Below are positions 17,294-27,966 of a DNA stretch of 64,000 nt, piece by piece. A program made the translations under genes and the position numbers. The stretch's first letter is position 1. Every line of letters starts with the position of its first letter. Origin of the DNA: JAJEFO01 sp022819605 (GTDB lineage: Bacteria; Pseudomonadota; Alphaproteobacteria; Rhodobacterales; Rhodobacteraceae); the NCBI GenBank assembly GCA_965221545.1, contig OZ244901.1:3100001-3164000 (forward strand), written 5' to 3'. Below the pieces are notes generated by a model that did no database searches, was not told where the DNA came from, and saw only the letters and a list, made by a program, of their open reading frames with translations.

Positions 17294-17959
17294 ATGGACT
17301 GGAGATGGGATTTCACGTTCGAGGTCGTCCTGCCCCGCATCTGGCAAGCCGCTGGAGTCACCGTATGGGCGACGGTCGTCAGCTTCCTGCTCGCGCTTGT
17401 CGGCGGGCTGATCCTGATGCTCCTGAAAACCAATCGCTCGGCCTGGATCAGCCGTCCCACCACGGAGTTCATTGAAGTCATCCGCGCCACACCGCTGCTG
17501 GTGCAGATCTTCTTCCTGTTTTTCCTGCTGCCCGAGATCGGCATCACCCTGCCGCCGCTCACGACCGGCATCCTGGCACTGGCGGTCTACAACTCCACGC
17601 TCTGCGCCGAGGTCTACCGCGCCGGCTTTCAGGCTGTGCCAAAAGGCCAGTGGGAGGCTTGCGTCGCGCTCAACATGTCGACCTATCGCACCTTCAAGGA
17701 CGTGATCATCCCGCAATCGCTGCCGCCCATCGTTCCGGCGCTCGGCAACTATCTCGTGGCGATCTTCAAGGAAACGCCGCTCCTTTCCTTCGTTGCCGTG
17801 GCCGAGATCATGCAGGTTTCCAAGCTGATCGGCTCGGAATACTACCGCTTTACCGAGGCCATCACCGTCGCCGGCATCTTCTTTCTGGCAATGAGCCTCG
17901 TCGCCGCCTTCCTTATCCGCCTCGTCGACGGATACGTCAAAAGGAGCATCCTGCATTGA
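17294..17959 (+). CDS. EhuD-like amino-acid ABC permease
   Basis: 221 residues, a HisQ/GlnP-type permease with the EAA-like loop AGFQAVPKGQWEACVALNM and the segment EVIRATPLLVQIFFLFF common to this family. The open frame extends far upstream, but only in the shadow of the first permease; the ATG at 17294 directly after GGAGG is the real start. It works with the preceding permease as the membrane channel. Confidence 0.88.
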   Translation: MDWRWDFTFEVVLPRIWQAAGVTVWATVVSFLLALVGGLILMLLKTNRSAWISRPTTEFIEVIRATPLLVQIFFLFFLLPEIGITLPPLTTGILALAVYNSTLCAEVYRAGFQAVPKGQWEACVALNMSTYRTFKDVIIPQSLPPIVPALGNYLVAIFKETPLLSFVAVAEIMQVSKLIGSEYYRFTEAITVAGIFFLAMSLVAAFLIRLVDGYVKRSILH

Positions 17960-18732
17960 GCCATCCCATGATCCGCTTTGACAAGGTGCTGAAGGCCTAC
18001 GGGGCGCTGGAGGTTCTCAAGGACCTCGACTTCAGCGTCGACAGGGGCGAGGTCGTGTCGATCATCGGGCCCTCGGGCTCCGGCAAGACCACAGTGCTGC
18101 GCGTGCTGATGACACTTGAGGGCATTCAGGGTGGAACCATGTTTGTCGACGGCGAGCCGCTGAACCGGATGGAAAGCAACGGACAGCTGGTCGACGCGTC
18201 AAAGGCGCATGTGCGCCGGATCCGCGCAAGGCTGGGCATGGTGTTCCAGAGCTTCAACCTGTTTCCCCACATGACGGCGCTTCAGAACTGCATCGAAAGC
18301 CCGATGTACACAAAAGGGCTTCCAAAGGCCGAGGCCGCGGAAGAGGCGATGCGGCTTCTGAGCATGGTGGGTCTTGCCGACAAGGCCGACCACTATCCCA
18401 GCCAGCTGTCGGGCGGCCAGCAGCAGCGCGTCGCCATCGCCCGCACGCTGGCGATGCACCCCGAGGTGCTGCTCTTCGACGAGCCGACGTCGGCGCTCGA
18501 CCCGGAAATGGTGGGCGAGGTGCTTTCGGTGATCCGCGACCTGGCGAAGTCGGGACGGTACACCATTCTGCTCGTCACTCACCAGATGGGCTTTGCGCGC
18601 GAGGTGTCGGACCGCGTCTGCTTCTTCGACGGCGGCAGGATAGTCGAGGAGGGCGCACCCGACGCCATATTCGGCAATCCCCAGAACGAGCGGCTGCAGC
18701 AGTTCCTGTCAAAGGTCCTGGAAGCGAGCTAG
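17956..18732 (+). CDS. EhuA-like amino-acid ABC transporter ATPase
   Basis: 258 residues of the GlnQ/HisP type: Walker A GPSGSGKTTVLR, Q-loop MVFQSFNLFPHMT, signature LSGGQQQRVAIARTL, Walker B LLFDEPTSALDPEM and switch His in VTHQMGF. A TTG start at 17956 is chosen because it overlaps the permease stop and sits nine bases after AAGGAG; an ATG four codons later is possible. The product energises uptake of the EhuB-bound solute. Confidence 0.9.
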   Translation: MSHPMIRFDKVLKAYGALEVLKDLDFSVDRGEVVSIIGPSGSGKTTVLRVLMTLEGIQGGTMFVDGEPLNRMESNGQLVDASKAHVRRIRARLGMVFQSFNLFPHMTALQNCIESPMYTKGLPKAEAAEEAMRLLSMVGLADKADHYPSQLSGGQQQRVAIARTLAMHPEVLLFDEPTSALDPEMVGEVLSVIRDLAKSGRYTILLVTHQMGFAREVSDRVCFFDGGRIVEEGAPDAIFGNPQNERLQQFLSKVLEAS

Positions 18733-18734
18733 GA

Positions 18735-20162
18735 GTGTTCGAGCAGCCGCACATTGCACTGCCCGAGGGAATCCACGCCGATGCCATGTCGCTTCGCGGT
18801 GCATTGGACCGCGGCGCGGTGACCGCACGCGCGGCACTGGAGGCGTGCCTTGCTGCGGTCGATTCCCGCAACGGGGAGATCAACGCAGTGGTTTACGAGG
18901 ACCGAGTCGTCGCGCGCGCCGTAGCCGACGCCTGTGACCGGGCCGCCGGGTCGCAAGGCCCCCTGCATGGAGTCCCGGTCACGATCAAGGAGAGCTTTGA
19001 CTGGGCTGGCCACCCTACGACCTGGGGAGATCCGGCACGTTCCGGACAGCTTGCGTCGATGGATTCCGATGTCGTCACCGGCCTGAAAGCGGCCGGAGCC
19101 GTGATTTTCGGCAAGACGAACATTCCCCCCTATCTTTCCGACTGGGAAACCTCGAACCCGCTCTTCGGCGCGACACGCAATCCGCACGATCCGACCCGCA
19201 GCGCGGGCGGGTCGTCCGGCGGGTCCGCGGCGGCGGTATCGAGCGGCATGTCATATCTTGACATTGGCAGCGATCAGGGCGGGTCGATCCGGTATCCGGC
19301 CCATAACTGCGGAGTGCACGGCATGAAGCCGAGCTGGGGGGCGATTTCGTTGAAGGGACACAGCCCAACGGGAGAACTCCGCACGCCCGACATAGCGGCC
19401 GCAGGTCCGATTGCGCGGTCTGCCGAAGACTTGACGCTGGCCTTCGACGCGCTTTGCGAGGCGCACCGATCGCGATCTGCAGTGACACTGCGGGACATCC
19501 GGTTCGGGCGGTTGCCTGCGCAGATGGGCTGCCCGATCGACGTTGAGTATCAGGCGGTGATCGAGGATTTCTCGAACCGGCTCAGACAGGCGGGCGCAAA
19601 GGTGGAGCAGGCTCAGCCCGACATGGACTTCGATCGCGCAACCGAGGTGATGAACCTTCTCGTTCGCGCCGAGACTTCGGGCAGGGGAGAACTGATCGCG
19701 GAGTTCCGGCGGCGGCAGGGCTGTCCTCAGCCGACCGCGAACTCCTTTGCAAAGCTGAATGCCCGCGGCACCGGCCTCAGCCACAGGGACTGGCTGGAGA
19801 TGCACGAGGAAAGGCTCATTCTGTGCGAGGAGGCGTCCCGATTTTTTGCATCATTCGACGTGCTGCTCTGTCCTGCCGCCGCCGGACCGGCGCCGCCGCT
19901 GCGGCCGGACTCCGAGCCGTGCAGCCGGACCGTTCCCGTGAACGGCACGGAGGAACCGATCCTGAAGCAGCACATGCTGCACATGCTCGGCAGCCTGCTC
20001 TACCTGCCGGCCTGTGTCCTGCCCTGCGGCTCGTTCTCCGATGGCCTGCCCGCCGGGGTTCAGATGCTCGCCGCCAATGGGCGCGATCGCTTCCTGCTGT
20101 CTGTTGCGAGCGAGATCGGACGATCAGTACATGATTCCGGAGGGGGGAGGGTCAGCTCATGA
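18735..20162 (+). CDS. Amidase signature family enzyme
   Basis: 475 residues of the amidase signature family. The Ser-cisSer-Lys machinery is visible: Lys in GVPVTIKESF, the glycine/serine-rich GGSSGGSAAAVSSG, and GSDQGGSIRYPAHNCG with the nucleophilic Ser. The usual Thr of the GSDTGGS motif is Gln here. The start is a GTG within AGGAGTG, two bases after the ATPase stop. It ends in an ATGA-type overlap with the regulator gene. It probably hydrolyses an amide or N-acyl group in compounds brought in by the adjoining transporter; substrate unknown. Confidence 0.85.
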   Translation: MFEQPHIALPEGIHADAMSLRGALDRGAVTARAALEACLAAVDSRNGEINAVVYEDRVVARAVADACDRAAGSQGPLHGVPVTIKESFDWAGHPTTWGDPARSGQLASMDSDVVTGLKAAGAVIFGKTNIPPYLSDWETSNPLFGATRNPHDPTRSAGGSSGGSAAAVSSGMSYLDIGSDQGGSIRYPAHNCGVHGMKPSWGAISLKGHSPTGELRTPDIAAAGPIARSAEDLTLAFDALCEAHRSRSAVTLRDIRFGRLPAQMGCPIDVEYQAVIEDFSNRLRQAGAKVEQAQPDMDFDRATEVMNLLVRAETSGRGELIAEFRRRQGCPQPTANSFAKLNARGTGLSHRDWLEMHEERLILCEEASRFFASFDVLLCPAAAGPAPPLRPDSEPCSRTVPVNGTEEPILKQHMLHMLGSLLYLPACVLPCGSFSDGLPAGVQMLAANGRDRFLLSVASEIGRSVHDSGGGRVSS

Positions 20163-20860
20163 AGCAGCTTCTGAATTATGGCGAGGGCCCGAACGCGATT
20201 TACGAGTTCCTCAAGCAGCAGATCATTTCCGGCGAGCTGAAGGCCGAGCAGGAACTGAAGATACTGCCGCTTGCAAAGGCGATGGACATCTCCATCGTCC
20301 CCCTGCGCGAGGCGATCCGGATGCTGGCCGCTGACCGGCTGGTCGAGACGCGCCCCCGCCGCAGCCCGATAGTGGCCCGTCTCGACGTCCGCGACCTGGT
20401 CGAGATGAACCAGATTCGCGGCGCTCTGGAGCCCTTGATCCTGGCCGACGCGGTGGACCGACACACCGAAGAAACGCTTGCCGAATGCGAGGCGGTGCTG
20501 GCCAGCGCCAAGCGCGTGCGCGATCCAATGGAACTGGTGGAACTCAACAAGGCGTTTCACATGTCGTTGCTCGGCCCGACGCGGATGCAGCGCTCGCTTG
20601 ACATCGTCGCCGACCAGTATGACGGAATCGCGCGGCTGACCCAGTACCGGGTGATTGCCCACGGCGACCTGCCGGGAGAGCTGATCGACGAGCACCTGAA
20701 CATCTTCGCAACGGTGAGGAAACGCCTGACCGACGCCGCCGTCAGCCTGATGGCAGCTCACATTTCCAGCGCCACGGCCCGCGCGAAGGCCGAGCTTGCC
20801 CAAAAGGACACAGGGGACGCGGACGGAAATCGGGAAGTCGAGGCTGCAACGCTCGCCTGA
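20159..20860 (+). CDS. GntR family regulator, FCD (FadR-type) subfamily
   Basis: 233 residues. The N-terminal winged helix (about 10-75) contains LKILPLAKAMDISIVPLREA, and the C-terminal all-helical FCD domain (about 85-220) carries LVELNKAFHMSLL, the region whose Asp/His residues bind metal and ligand in this family. It overlaps the amidase gene by four bases and lies in the middle of the operon, so it probably controls the Ehu-like genes in response to a carboxylate intermediate. Confidence 0.86.
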   Translation: MKQLLNYGEGPNAIYEFLKQQIISGELKAEQELKILPLAKAMDISIVPLREAIRMLAADRLVETRPRRSPIVARLDVRDLVEMNQIRGALEPLILADAVDRHTEETLAECEAVLASAKRVRDPMELVELNKAFHMSLLGPTRMQRSLDIVADQYDGIARLTQYRVIAHGDLPGELIDEHLNIFATVRKRLTDAAVSLMAAHISSATARAKAELAQKDTGDADGNREVEAATLA

Positions 20861-20884
20861 ATTTCTGGTCGGCACGAGGACGCC

Positions 20885-22531
20885 ATGCAAACGGAGTTCG
20901 ACTACATCGTTGCAGGTGCGGGCAGCGCCGGGGCGATCGTTGCCGCCCGTCTGGCAGAGCATGACGCAACCAGCGTGCTGCTTCTCGAAGCCGGCCCGAA
21001 GGACAGGAGCCTGCTCTTCCATGTGCCGGCGGCAATGCGGTACGCCTACAACGCCCCGAAATACAACTGGAACTACGTGACGGAACCGGAACCGTTTCTG
21101 AACGGCCGCATCCTCGTGCAGCCGCGCGGGAAAGTGCTTGGCGGGTCGTCCTCGATCAACGGCCAGCTCTACCTCCGTGGCCACCCGCTCGACTACGACG
21201 GCTGGGCCGATGCCGGTGCGAGGGGCTGGTCCTATGCCGAGGTTCTGCCGTATTTCCGGCGGCTCGAAACCCGCGTCGACGGAAATTCGGCGTACCAGGG
21301 ACACGGGGGCCGCATCAAGGCGTCGACAATGGGCGGCGACCACCCGCTGACCCGCGCTTTCCTGGCGGCCGGGCGCGAGGCAGGCTACCTGGAATCCGAC
21401 GACGTCAACGGTGCCCAGCAGGACGGCTTCGGTCTCTTGCCCAAGAACGTCGCAGACGGCCGCAGATCGTCGACTGCGCGCTGCTACCTGCGCGACCCTC
21501 CTGCGAACCTCCATGTACGGACCGGCTGCCATGTACGTGCGCTTGTGATCGAGAACCGTGTCGCCAAGGGCATCCGCTTCGTCCGGGACGGGCAGAACGT
21601 CACCGCGACGGCGCGACGCGAGGTCATCCTGTCCGCCGGCGCCTTCAACAGCCCGCTGATCCTCATGCAGTCCGGAATCGGCCCCGCTGCCCAGCTGCGC
21701 AAGCACGGAATCGAAGTGGTTCGAGACCTGCCCGGAGTTGGCGAGAACCTGATGGACCACCCGCTGACCTCGCTTCAGATAAAATGTACCAAGCCGGTCA
21801 CGCTCTACCGTCACTTGAACCTGTTTTCGCAGGCAAAGGGCGCGCTGGAATGGGCGCTGGCCCGCAAGGGACTGCTCGCCAGCAACCATTTCGACGCGGT
21901 CTGCTTCATCCGGACCAGGGCGGGCATTCGCTCTCCGAATCTGCAGATAGCGCTCTTCCAAATCGCGGCGGCGGAAGGCAGCGCCGATTTCGTCAGGGAA
22001 CACGCATTCCAGCTGCAATTCACCAATCAACGCCCGCAGAGCCGCGGATACTTAAGGCTGGCCTCGAACGATCCTTTCGCCGCGCCACGGATCCGATACA
22101 ACCTGTTGGAACGCCGCGAAGATGTTGACGAACTCACGGCCGGCCTCAAGCTGTCGCGCGAACTCCTGTCGCAAGCATCGCTGGCGTCATTCACGGGAGA
22201 AGAGATTTCCCCTGGTGCCAATGTCCAAAGTGACGCCGACATTGAGGCATGGCTGCGAGAAACCTGCCACAGCTCCTACCACCCTTCCGGCACGTGCAGG
22301 ATGGGCGACGACCCGATGGCGGTGGTGGATTCGGAGTGCCGGGTGCATGGCGTCGGAAACCTGCGCGTCGCAGACGCCTCGATCATGCCGATCATTCCGT
22401 CCGGCAATCTCAACTGCCCGACCATGATGATCGGCGAAAAGGCTGCCGACATGATCGCAGGCAAGCCGCCGCTTCCACCTTCGAGCCTGCCGTACTTCAT
22501 CGATCCGCATTGGGACACACACCAGCGATAA
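20885..22531 (+). CDS. GMC family FAD-dependent oxidoreductase (choline dehydrogenase-like)
   Basis: 548 residues. The N-terminal dinucleotide motif is VAGAGSAGAIVAARLAE, then GMC signature 1 (GKVLGGSSSINGQLYLRG) and signature 2 (SAGAFNSPLILMQSGIG). The C-terminal active-site region holds CHSSYHPSGTCRMG. Such enzymes oxidise alcohols to aldehydes. In the ectoine-like cluster it could handle a hydroxylated side chain, but choline-like or other alcohols are equally possible. It begins 24 bases after the regulator and ends the plus-strand operon. Confidence 0.88.
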   Translation: MQTEFDYIVAGAGSAGAIVAARLAEHDATSVLLLEAGPKDRSLLFHVPAAMRYAYNAPKYNWNYVTEPEPFLNGRILVQPRGKVLGGSSSINGQLYLRGHPLDYDGWADAGARGWSYAEVLPYFRRLETRVDGNSAYQGHGGRIKASTMGGDHPLTRAFLAAGREAGYLESDDVNGAQQDGFGLLPKNVADGRRSSTARCYLRDPPANLHVRTGCHVRALVIENRVAKGIRFVRDGQNVTATARREVILSAGAFNSPLILMQSGIGPAAQLRKHGIEVVRDLPGVGENLMDHPLTSLQIKCTKPVTLYRHLNLFSQAKGALEWALARKGLLASNHFDAVCFIRTRAGIRSPNLQIALFQIAAAEGSADFVREHAFQLQFTNQRPQSRGYLRLASNDPFAAPRIRYNLLERREDVDELTAGLKLSRELLSQASLASFTGEEISPGANVQSDADIEAWLRETCHSSYHPSGTCRMGDDPMAVVDSECRVHGVGNLRVADASIMPIIPSGNLNCPTMMIGEKAADMIAGKPPLPPSSLPYFIDPHWDTHQR

Positions 22532-22628
22532 GGTACCCAAACAAGACTTCGAAAAACTTCGTCGGTCCCGAATCTGACCGCACCGGACGTGTGACTCCAA
22601 GTACGGGGAATGTCAAAACCACGGTGAC

Positions 22629-23846
22629 TCAGGAATGGAATTCGGATTCGATCGCGATTGCTGTTGCTTCCCCGCCCCCAATGCAGATCGAGGCCACACC
22701 TTTTTGCGCCTTTCTCGTCCGCATAGCGCCGAGCAGTGTCACGATGATGCGTGCGCCTGATGCCCCGATCGGGTGGCCGAGTGCCACCGCACCGCCATGC
22801 ACGTTCAGGCGTTCATGCTCTATGCCCATCTCCCGCATCGACGCCATGGGAACGCAGGCAAATGCCTCGTTGATTTCAAACAGGTCCACGGCGTCGAGAG
22901 CCCAGCCAACCCTATCGAGAAGCGCGCGCTTGGCAAAGACCGGAGCAGTAGTGAACCAGCCGGGCTCGCCAGCGAAGGCTGCATGTCCTGCGATCCGGGC
23001 GACCGGTGTCAATTCCATCGCCTCGGCAACGGAGGCGCGTGCCAGCACCAGGGCTGCAGCACCATCATTTATTGACGAGGAAGAGGCTGCCGTGATTGTC
23101 CCATTCTTCCTGAAGGCGGGACGCAAGTCGGGAATCCTGTCCAAGTCTATCTGCCGGGGGCCTTCGTCGCTGTCCACGGTCTTCTCACGCTTCCCCTTCA
23201 CGGTGACCGGCGCGATCTCCCAGTCAAAGCGGCCCTCGGCGGCGGCCTGCTTCGCGCGCGTCACGCTTTCGATTGCGTACGCGTCCTGATCGTCGCGCGT
23301 GAACTGGAATTTCTCGGCACAATCTTCACCGAACGTGCCCATGGACCGCCTGCTGCCGTCCCCAGCAATCTCGAATGCGTCCTCCAGCCCGTCGTGCATC
23401 ATGTGGTCAAGCATCTTCGTGTGGCCGATCCTGGCGCCCGAACGGCCGGCGGGAAGGAGATAGGGAGCACCTGACATGCTCTCCATGCCGCCCGCCACAA
23501 CCACGTCAACGGTTCCCGTGGCAATCGCGTCATGGGCCTGCATGACCGCCTTCATCCCGGAACCGCACACCTTGGAGACCGTCGTGCACGGAACCGAATC
23601 CGGCAGACCGGCGCCGAGGGCGGCCTGTCGTGCAGGGGCCTGCCCGAGACCGGCGGGCAGAACATTGCCAATCAGGACCTCGTCGACCTTGGCCTTGTCG
23701 GCTCCCGCGTCACGGACGGCGGCATCGATCGCAATTGACCCGAGTTCCGTCGCCGGAACACCAGAAAGCTCGCCCTGAAAGGCTCCAAGCGGCGTGCGCG
23801 CAGCGCCGCAAATCATGATCGGATCCGAAACATCCATTGCGTTCAT
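22629..23846 (-). CDS. Acetyl-CoA acetyltransferase (thiolase)
   Basis: 405 residues. It carries the acyl-accepting Cys in SKVCGSGMKAVM, the His region in ALGHPIGASGARI, and the C-terminal active Cys in ICIGGGEATA. It belongs to the biosynthetic/degradative thiolase type (AtoB/PhaA). The ATG at 23846 follows GGGAGG and is preferred over an upstream in-frame start inside the preceding gene. As last gene of the leucine operon it would split acetoacetyl-CoA formed from the pathway product acetoacetate. Confidence 0.9.
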   Translation of the reverse strand: MNAMDVSDPIMICGAARTPLGAFQGELSGVPATELGSIAIDAAVRDAGADKAKVDEVLIGNVLPAGLGQAPARQAALGAGLPDSVPCTTVSKVCGSGMKAVMQAHDAIATGTVDVVVAGGMESMSGAPYLLPAGRSGARIGHTKMLDHMMHDGLEDAFEIAGDGSRRSMGTFGEDCAEKFQFTRDDQDAYAIESVTRAKQAAAEGRFDWEIAPVTVKGKREKTVDSDEGPRQIDLDRIPDLRPAFRKNGTITAASSSSINDGAAALVLARASVAEAMELTPVARIAGHAAFAGEPGWFTTAPVFAKRALLDRVGWALDAVDLFEINEAFACVPMASMREMGIEHERLNVHGGAVALGHPIGASGARIIVTLLGAMRTRKAQKGVASICIGGGEATAIAIESEFHS

Positions 23847-23848
23847 CC

Positions 23849-24655
23849 TCAGGCTCCTCCCGTGCCGGCCCACCGTGGCTTGCGCTTTTCCAGAAACGCC
23901 GCAATGCCCTCGCGCGCCTCTTCCGTTTCCCAGGTGTCCGCGAGACGCTGGATTGACGCCTCGATGATCGCATCGTCGATCTGAGGCCCCAGTGAACGGA
24001 CAAGTGCCTTCGCGCGGCCCGGAGGTCCCTGCGGCAGTTCCAGGAATGGCGCCACCTCGTCGGCGATGGCAGCATCCATCTCCTCCGGCTCAACCGCCCT
24101 TGCGACGATGCCCAGTGCCGCTGCCTCGTCACCGCGGAACACCCTTCCGCTCATGACCACCCGCCTCGCGCGCGCCTCTCCCATTCGCGCAACGACATGG
24201 GGGCCGATCGTGGCCGGGATTAGCCCGAGCCGCGTTTCCGTCAGTCCAATCCTGCAGTCGCGGGACGCGATCGCAATGTCGCAGACGCACGCCATTCCCA
24301 CTCCACCGCCGAGCGCCGCTCCTTCGACACGACCGATGAGAGGCAACGGAATTTCGTTCATGTCCTTTAGCATCATGGCCAGGCGTCGCGCTTCTGCCAT
24401 GCGCGTTTCCCGGTTCGCGTTGATCTGGGCCTTCATCCAGGTCAGGTCGCCGCCTGCGCAGAACATTCCGCCAGCACCCGAAAGGACAACCACCCGCATG
24501 TCCCTGCGGTCACGCACGAGCCGTGCGAAGGCGGCAAGCTCGTTCATCATCTGTGCTGACAATGCGTTCCGCCGCTCCGGGTTGTTGAGCCTGAGTTCGG
24601 CAACGCCGCGCTCGTCGACCTCAACGGATATCGCCCGAAACTCTTCCATGTGCAC
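23849..24655 (-). CDS. liuC: Enoyl-CoA hydratase family, probably 3-methylglutaconyl-CoA hydratase
   Basis: About 268 residues of the crotonase fold: NNPERRNALSAQMMNEL, oxyanion-hole region SGAGGMFCAGGDLTWMK, and GRVEGAALGGGVGMACVCD. The position between the HMG-CoA lyase and thiolase genes, in an operon with both carboxylase subunits, points to 3-methylglutaconyl-CoA hydration in leucine breakdown. The start is a GTG at 24655 or an ATG two codons later; the GTG sits better behind GAGGGGCGG. Confidence 0.85.
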   Translation of the reverse strand: MHMEEFRAISVEVDERGVAELRLNNPERRNALSAQMMNELAAFARLVRDRRDMRVVVLSGAGGMFCAGGDLTWMKAQINANRETRMAEARRLAMMLKDMNEIPLPLIGRVEGAALGGGVGMACVCDIAIASRDCRIGLTETRLGLIPATIGPHVVARMGEARARRVVMSGRVFRGDEAAALGIVARAVEPEEMDAAIADEVAPFLELPQGPPGRAKALVRSLGPQIDDAIIEASIQRLADTWETEEAREGIAAFLEKRKPRWAGTGGA

Positions 24656-24657
24656 TT

Positions 24658-25508
24658 CTAGCCGCCCCTCAGGCGCCGTGCAAAGCGTACGGCCACCGCC
24701 AGCGCGTCCGGATCAATTCCCGTTTCGAAACCTTCCGCGTCGAGCATGCCAACCACCGCCTCGGTCGCCACGTTTCCTTGCGCTCCCGGAGCATAGGGGC
24801 AGCCGCCGATCCCGCCTGCCGACGCGTCAAACGTCCGAATGCCAAGCGCAAGAGCCGCCATGATGTTCTGGAGCGCACGTCCGCCCGTGTCGTGAAAGTG
24901 TCCCGCAACCTGCACTGCCGGAACCTCCAAGAGAACGGATTCGAGCATGGCCGAGACGGATTCCGGGGATCCCTTGCCGATCGTGTCTCCGAGAGAGATT
25001 TCGTAACACCCCATGTCCAGCAGCGCCCTTGCAACCTCGGCCACGGACCCCGGTGCAACCGCGCCCTCGTAGGGACAGTCGGTGACGCAGGACACGTAGC
25101 CTCGCACCGGCACGCCTTCGGCAGCCGCGCGGTCCACGATCGGGCGAAAGCGCTCGAAGCTCTCGGCGATGGAGCAATTGATGTTCTTCTGGCTGAACGT
25201 CTCGGATGCAGCCCCGAAGACCGCCACCTCGTCCGCACCTGCCGCAAGCGCGCGTTCAAGACCCTTCATGTTGGGCGTCAGCGCAGTGTAGGACACGCCG
25301 GCTCGCTTGGTGATTCCGGCCATGACCTCAGCGCCGTCCGCCATCTGCGGCACCCATTTCGGCGAAACGAAGCTCGCAGTCTCGATCTTGCCGAGACCGG
25401 ATTCGGAAAGAGCGTCGACAAGCGCGATCTTGTCCTCTGTCGGAATGATACGCGCCTCGTTCTGCAAACCGTCGCGCGGCGCCATTTCGAAGACCAGCAC
25501 CCGGTCGC

Positions 25509-25512
<4 letters not shown>
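24658..25512 (-). CDS. liuE: Hydroxymethylglutaryl-CoA lyase
   Basis: 284 residues, TIM barrel of the HMGL-like family. The N-terminal VFEMAPRDGLQNEARIIPT contains the metal-binding Arg-Asp pair, and GHFHDTGGRALQN gives the metal-binding His-x-His (family HxHDTxG). GGIGGCPYAPGAQGN contains the conserved Cys loop. It cleaves HMG-CoA to acetyl-CoA and acetoacetate. It overlaps the carboxylase gene by 4 bases. Confidence 0.93.
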
Positions 25513-27459
<1,947 letters not shown>

Positions 27460-27470
<11 letters not shown>

Positions 27471-27963
27471 CGGTGCTTACGTGCTGCATCGCATCCTGCA
27501 AATGACGCTCCATCGCAGCATCGAAGGAGACAAGCTTGCAGTCGAGATGCGTCGACCCGACGGCCTGAAGCGCCACGCGGGCTGCGCGATCGGCTGGAAA
27601 CCCGTAGACACCCGTCGATATGGCCGGAAAGGCGATGGAGACGCAGCCATGCCCGTCCGCAAGGCGAAGCGAGTTCACGTAGCAGGACCGCAGCAGCGCC
27701 TCCTCGTCCTGATCGCCGCCCCGCCAGACGGGGCCGACGGTATGAATGACGAAGCGGGCCGCCAGATTGTGGCCACCGGTGATCTTTGCCTGACCGGTCT
27801 CGCATCCGCCAAGGGTCCGGCACTCTTCGAGCAGTCCCGGTCCGGCGGCCCGGTGAATCGCGCCGTCCACGCCGCCGCCGCCGAGCAGCGAGGGGTTGGC
27901 GGCGTTGACGATGACGTCGACGTCGAGCGTGGTGATGTCTGCTTGGAGGATTTCGATTGGCAT
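27460..27963 (-). CDS. Macrodomain protein, O-acetyl-ADP-ribose deacetylase type
   Basis: 167 residues forming one macrodomain: AD9 near the N-terminus, NAANPSLLGGGGVDGAIH with the catalytic Asn/Asp loop, HTVGPVWRGG, and FPAISTGVYGFPADRAA. This is the YmdB/MacroD1 pattern, whose members hydrolyse O-acetyl-ADP-ribose or mono-ADP-ribosyl esters. It lies tightly inside the leucine operon, 3 bases after the carboxyltransferase gene and overlapping the biotin-subunit gene by 11. No metabolic step of leucine breakdown needs it, so its role here is open. Confidence 0.9.
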
Positions 27964-27966
27964 GGG

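Noticed and set aside
20060..22030. A 656-residue minus-strand frame
   Set aside because: It lies opposite the FCD regulator and the GMC oxidoreductase, both with clear motifs on the plus strand, and has no protein-like features of its own.
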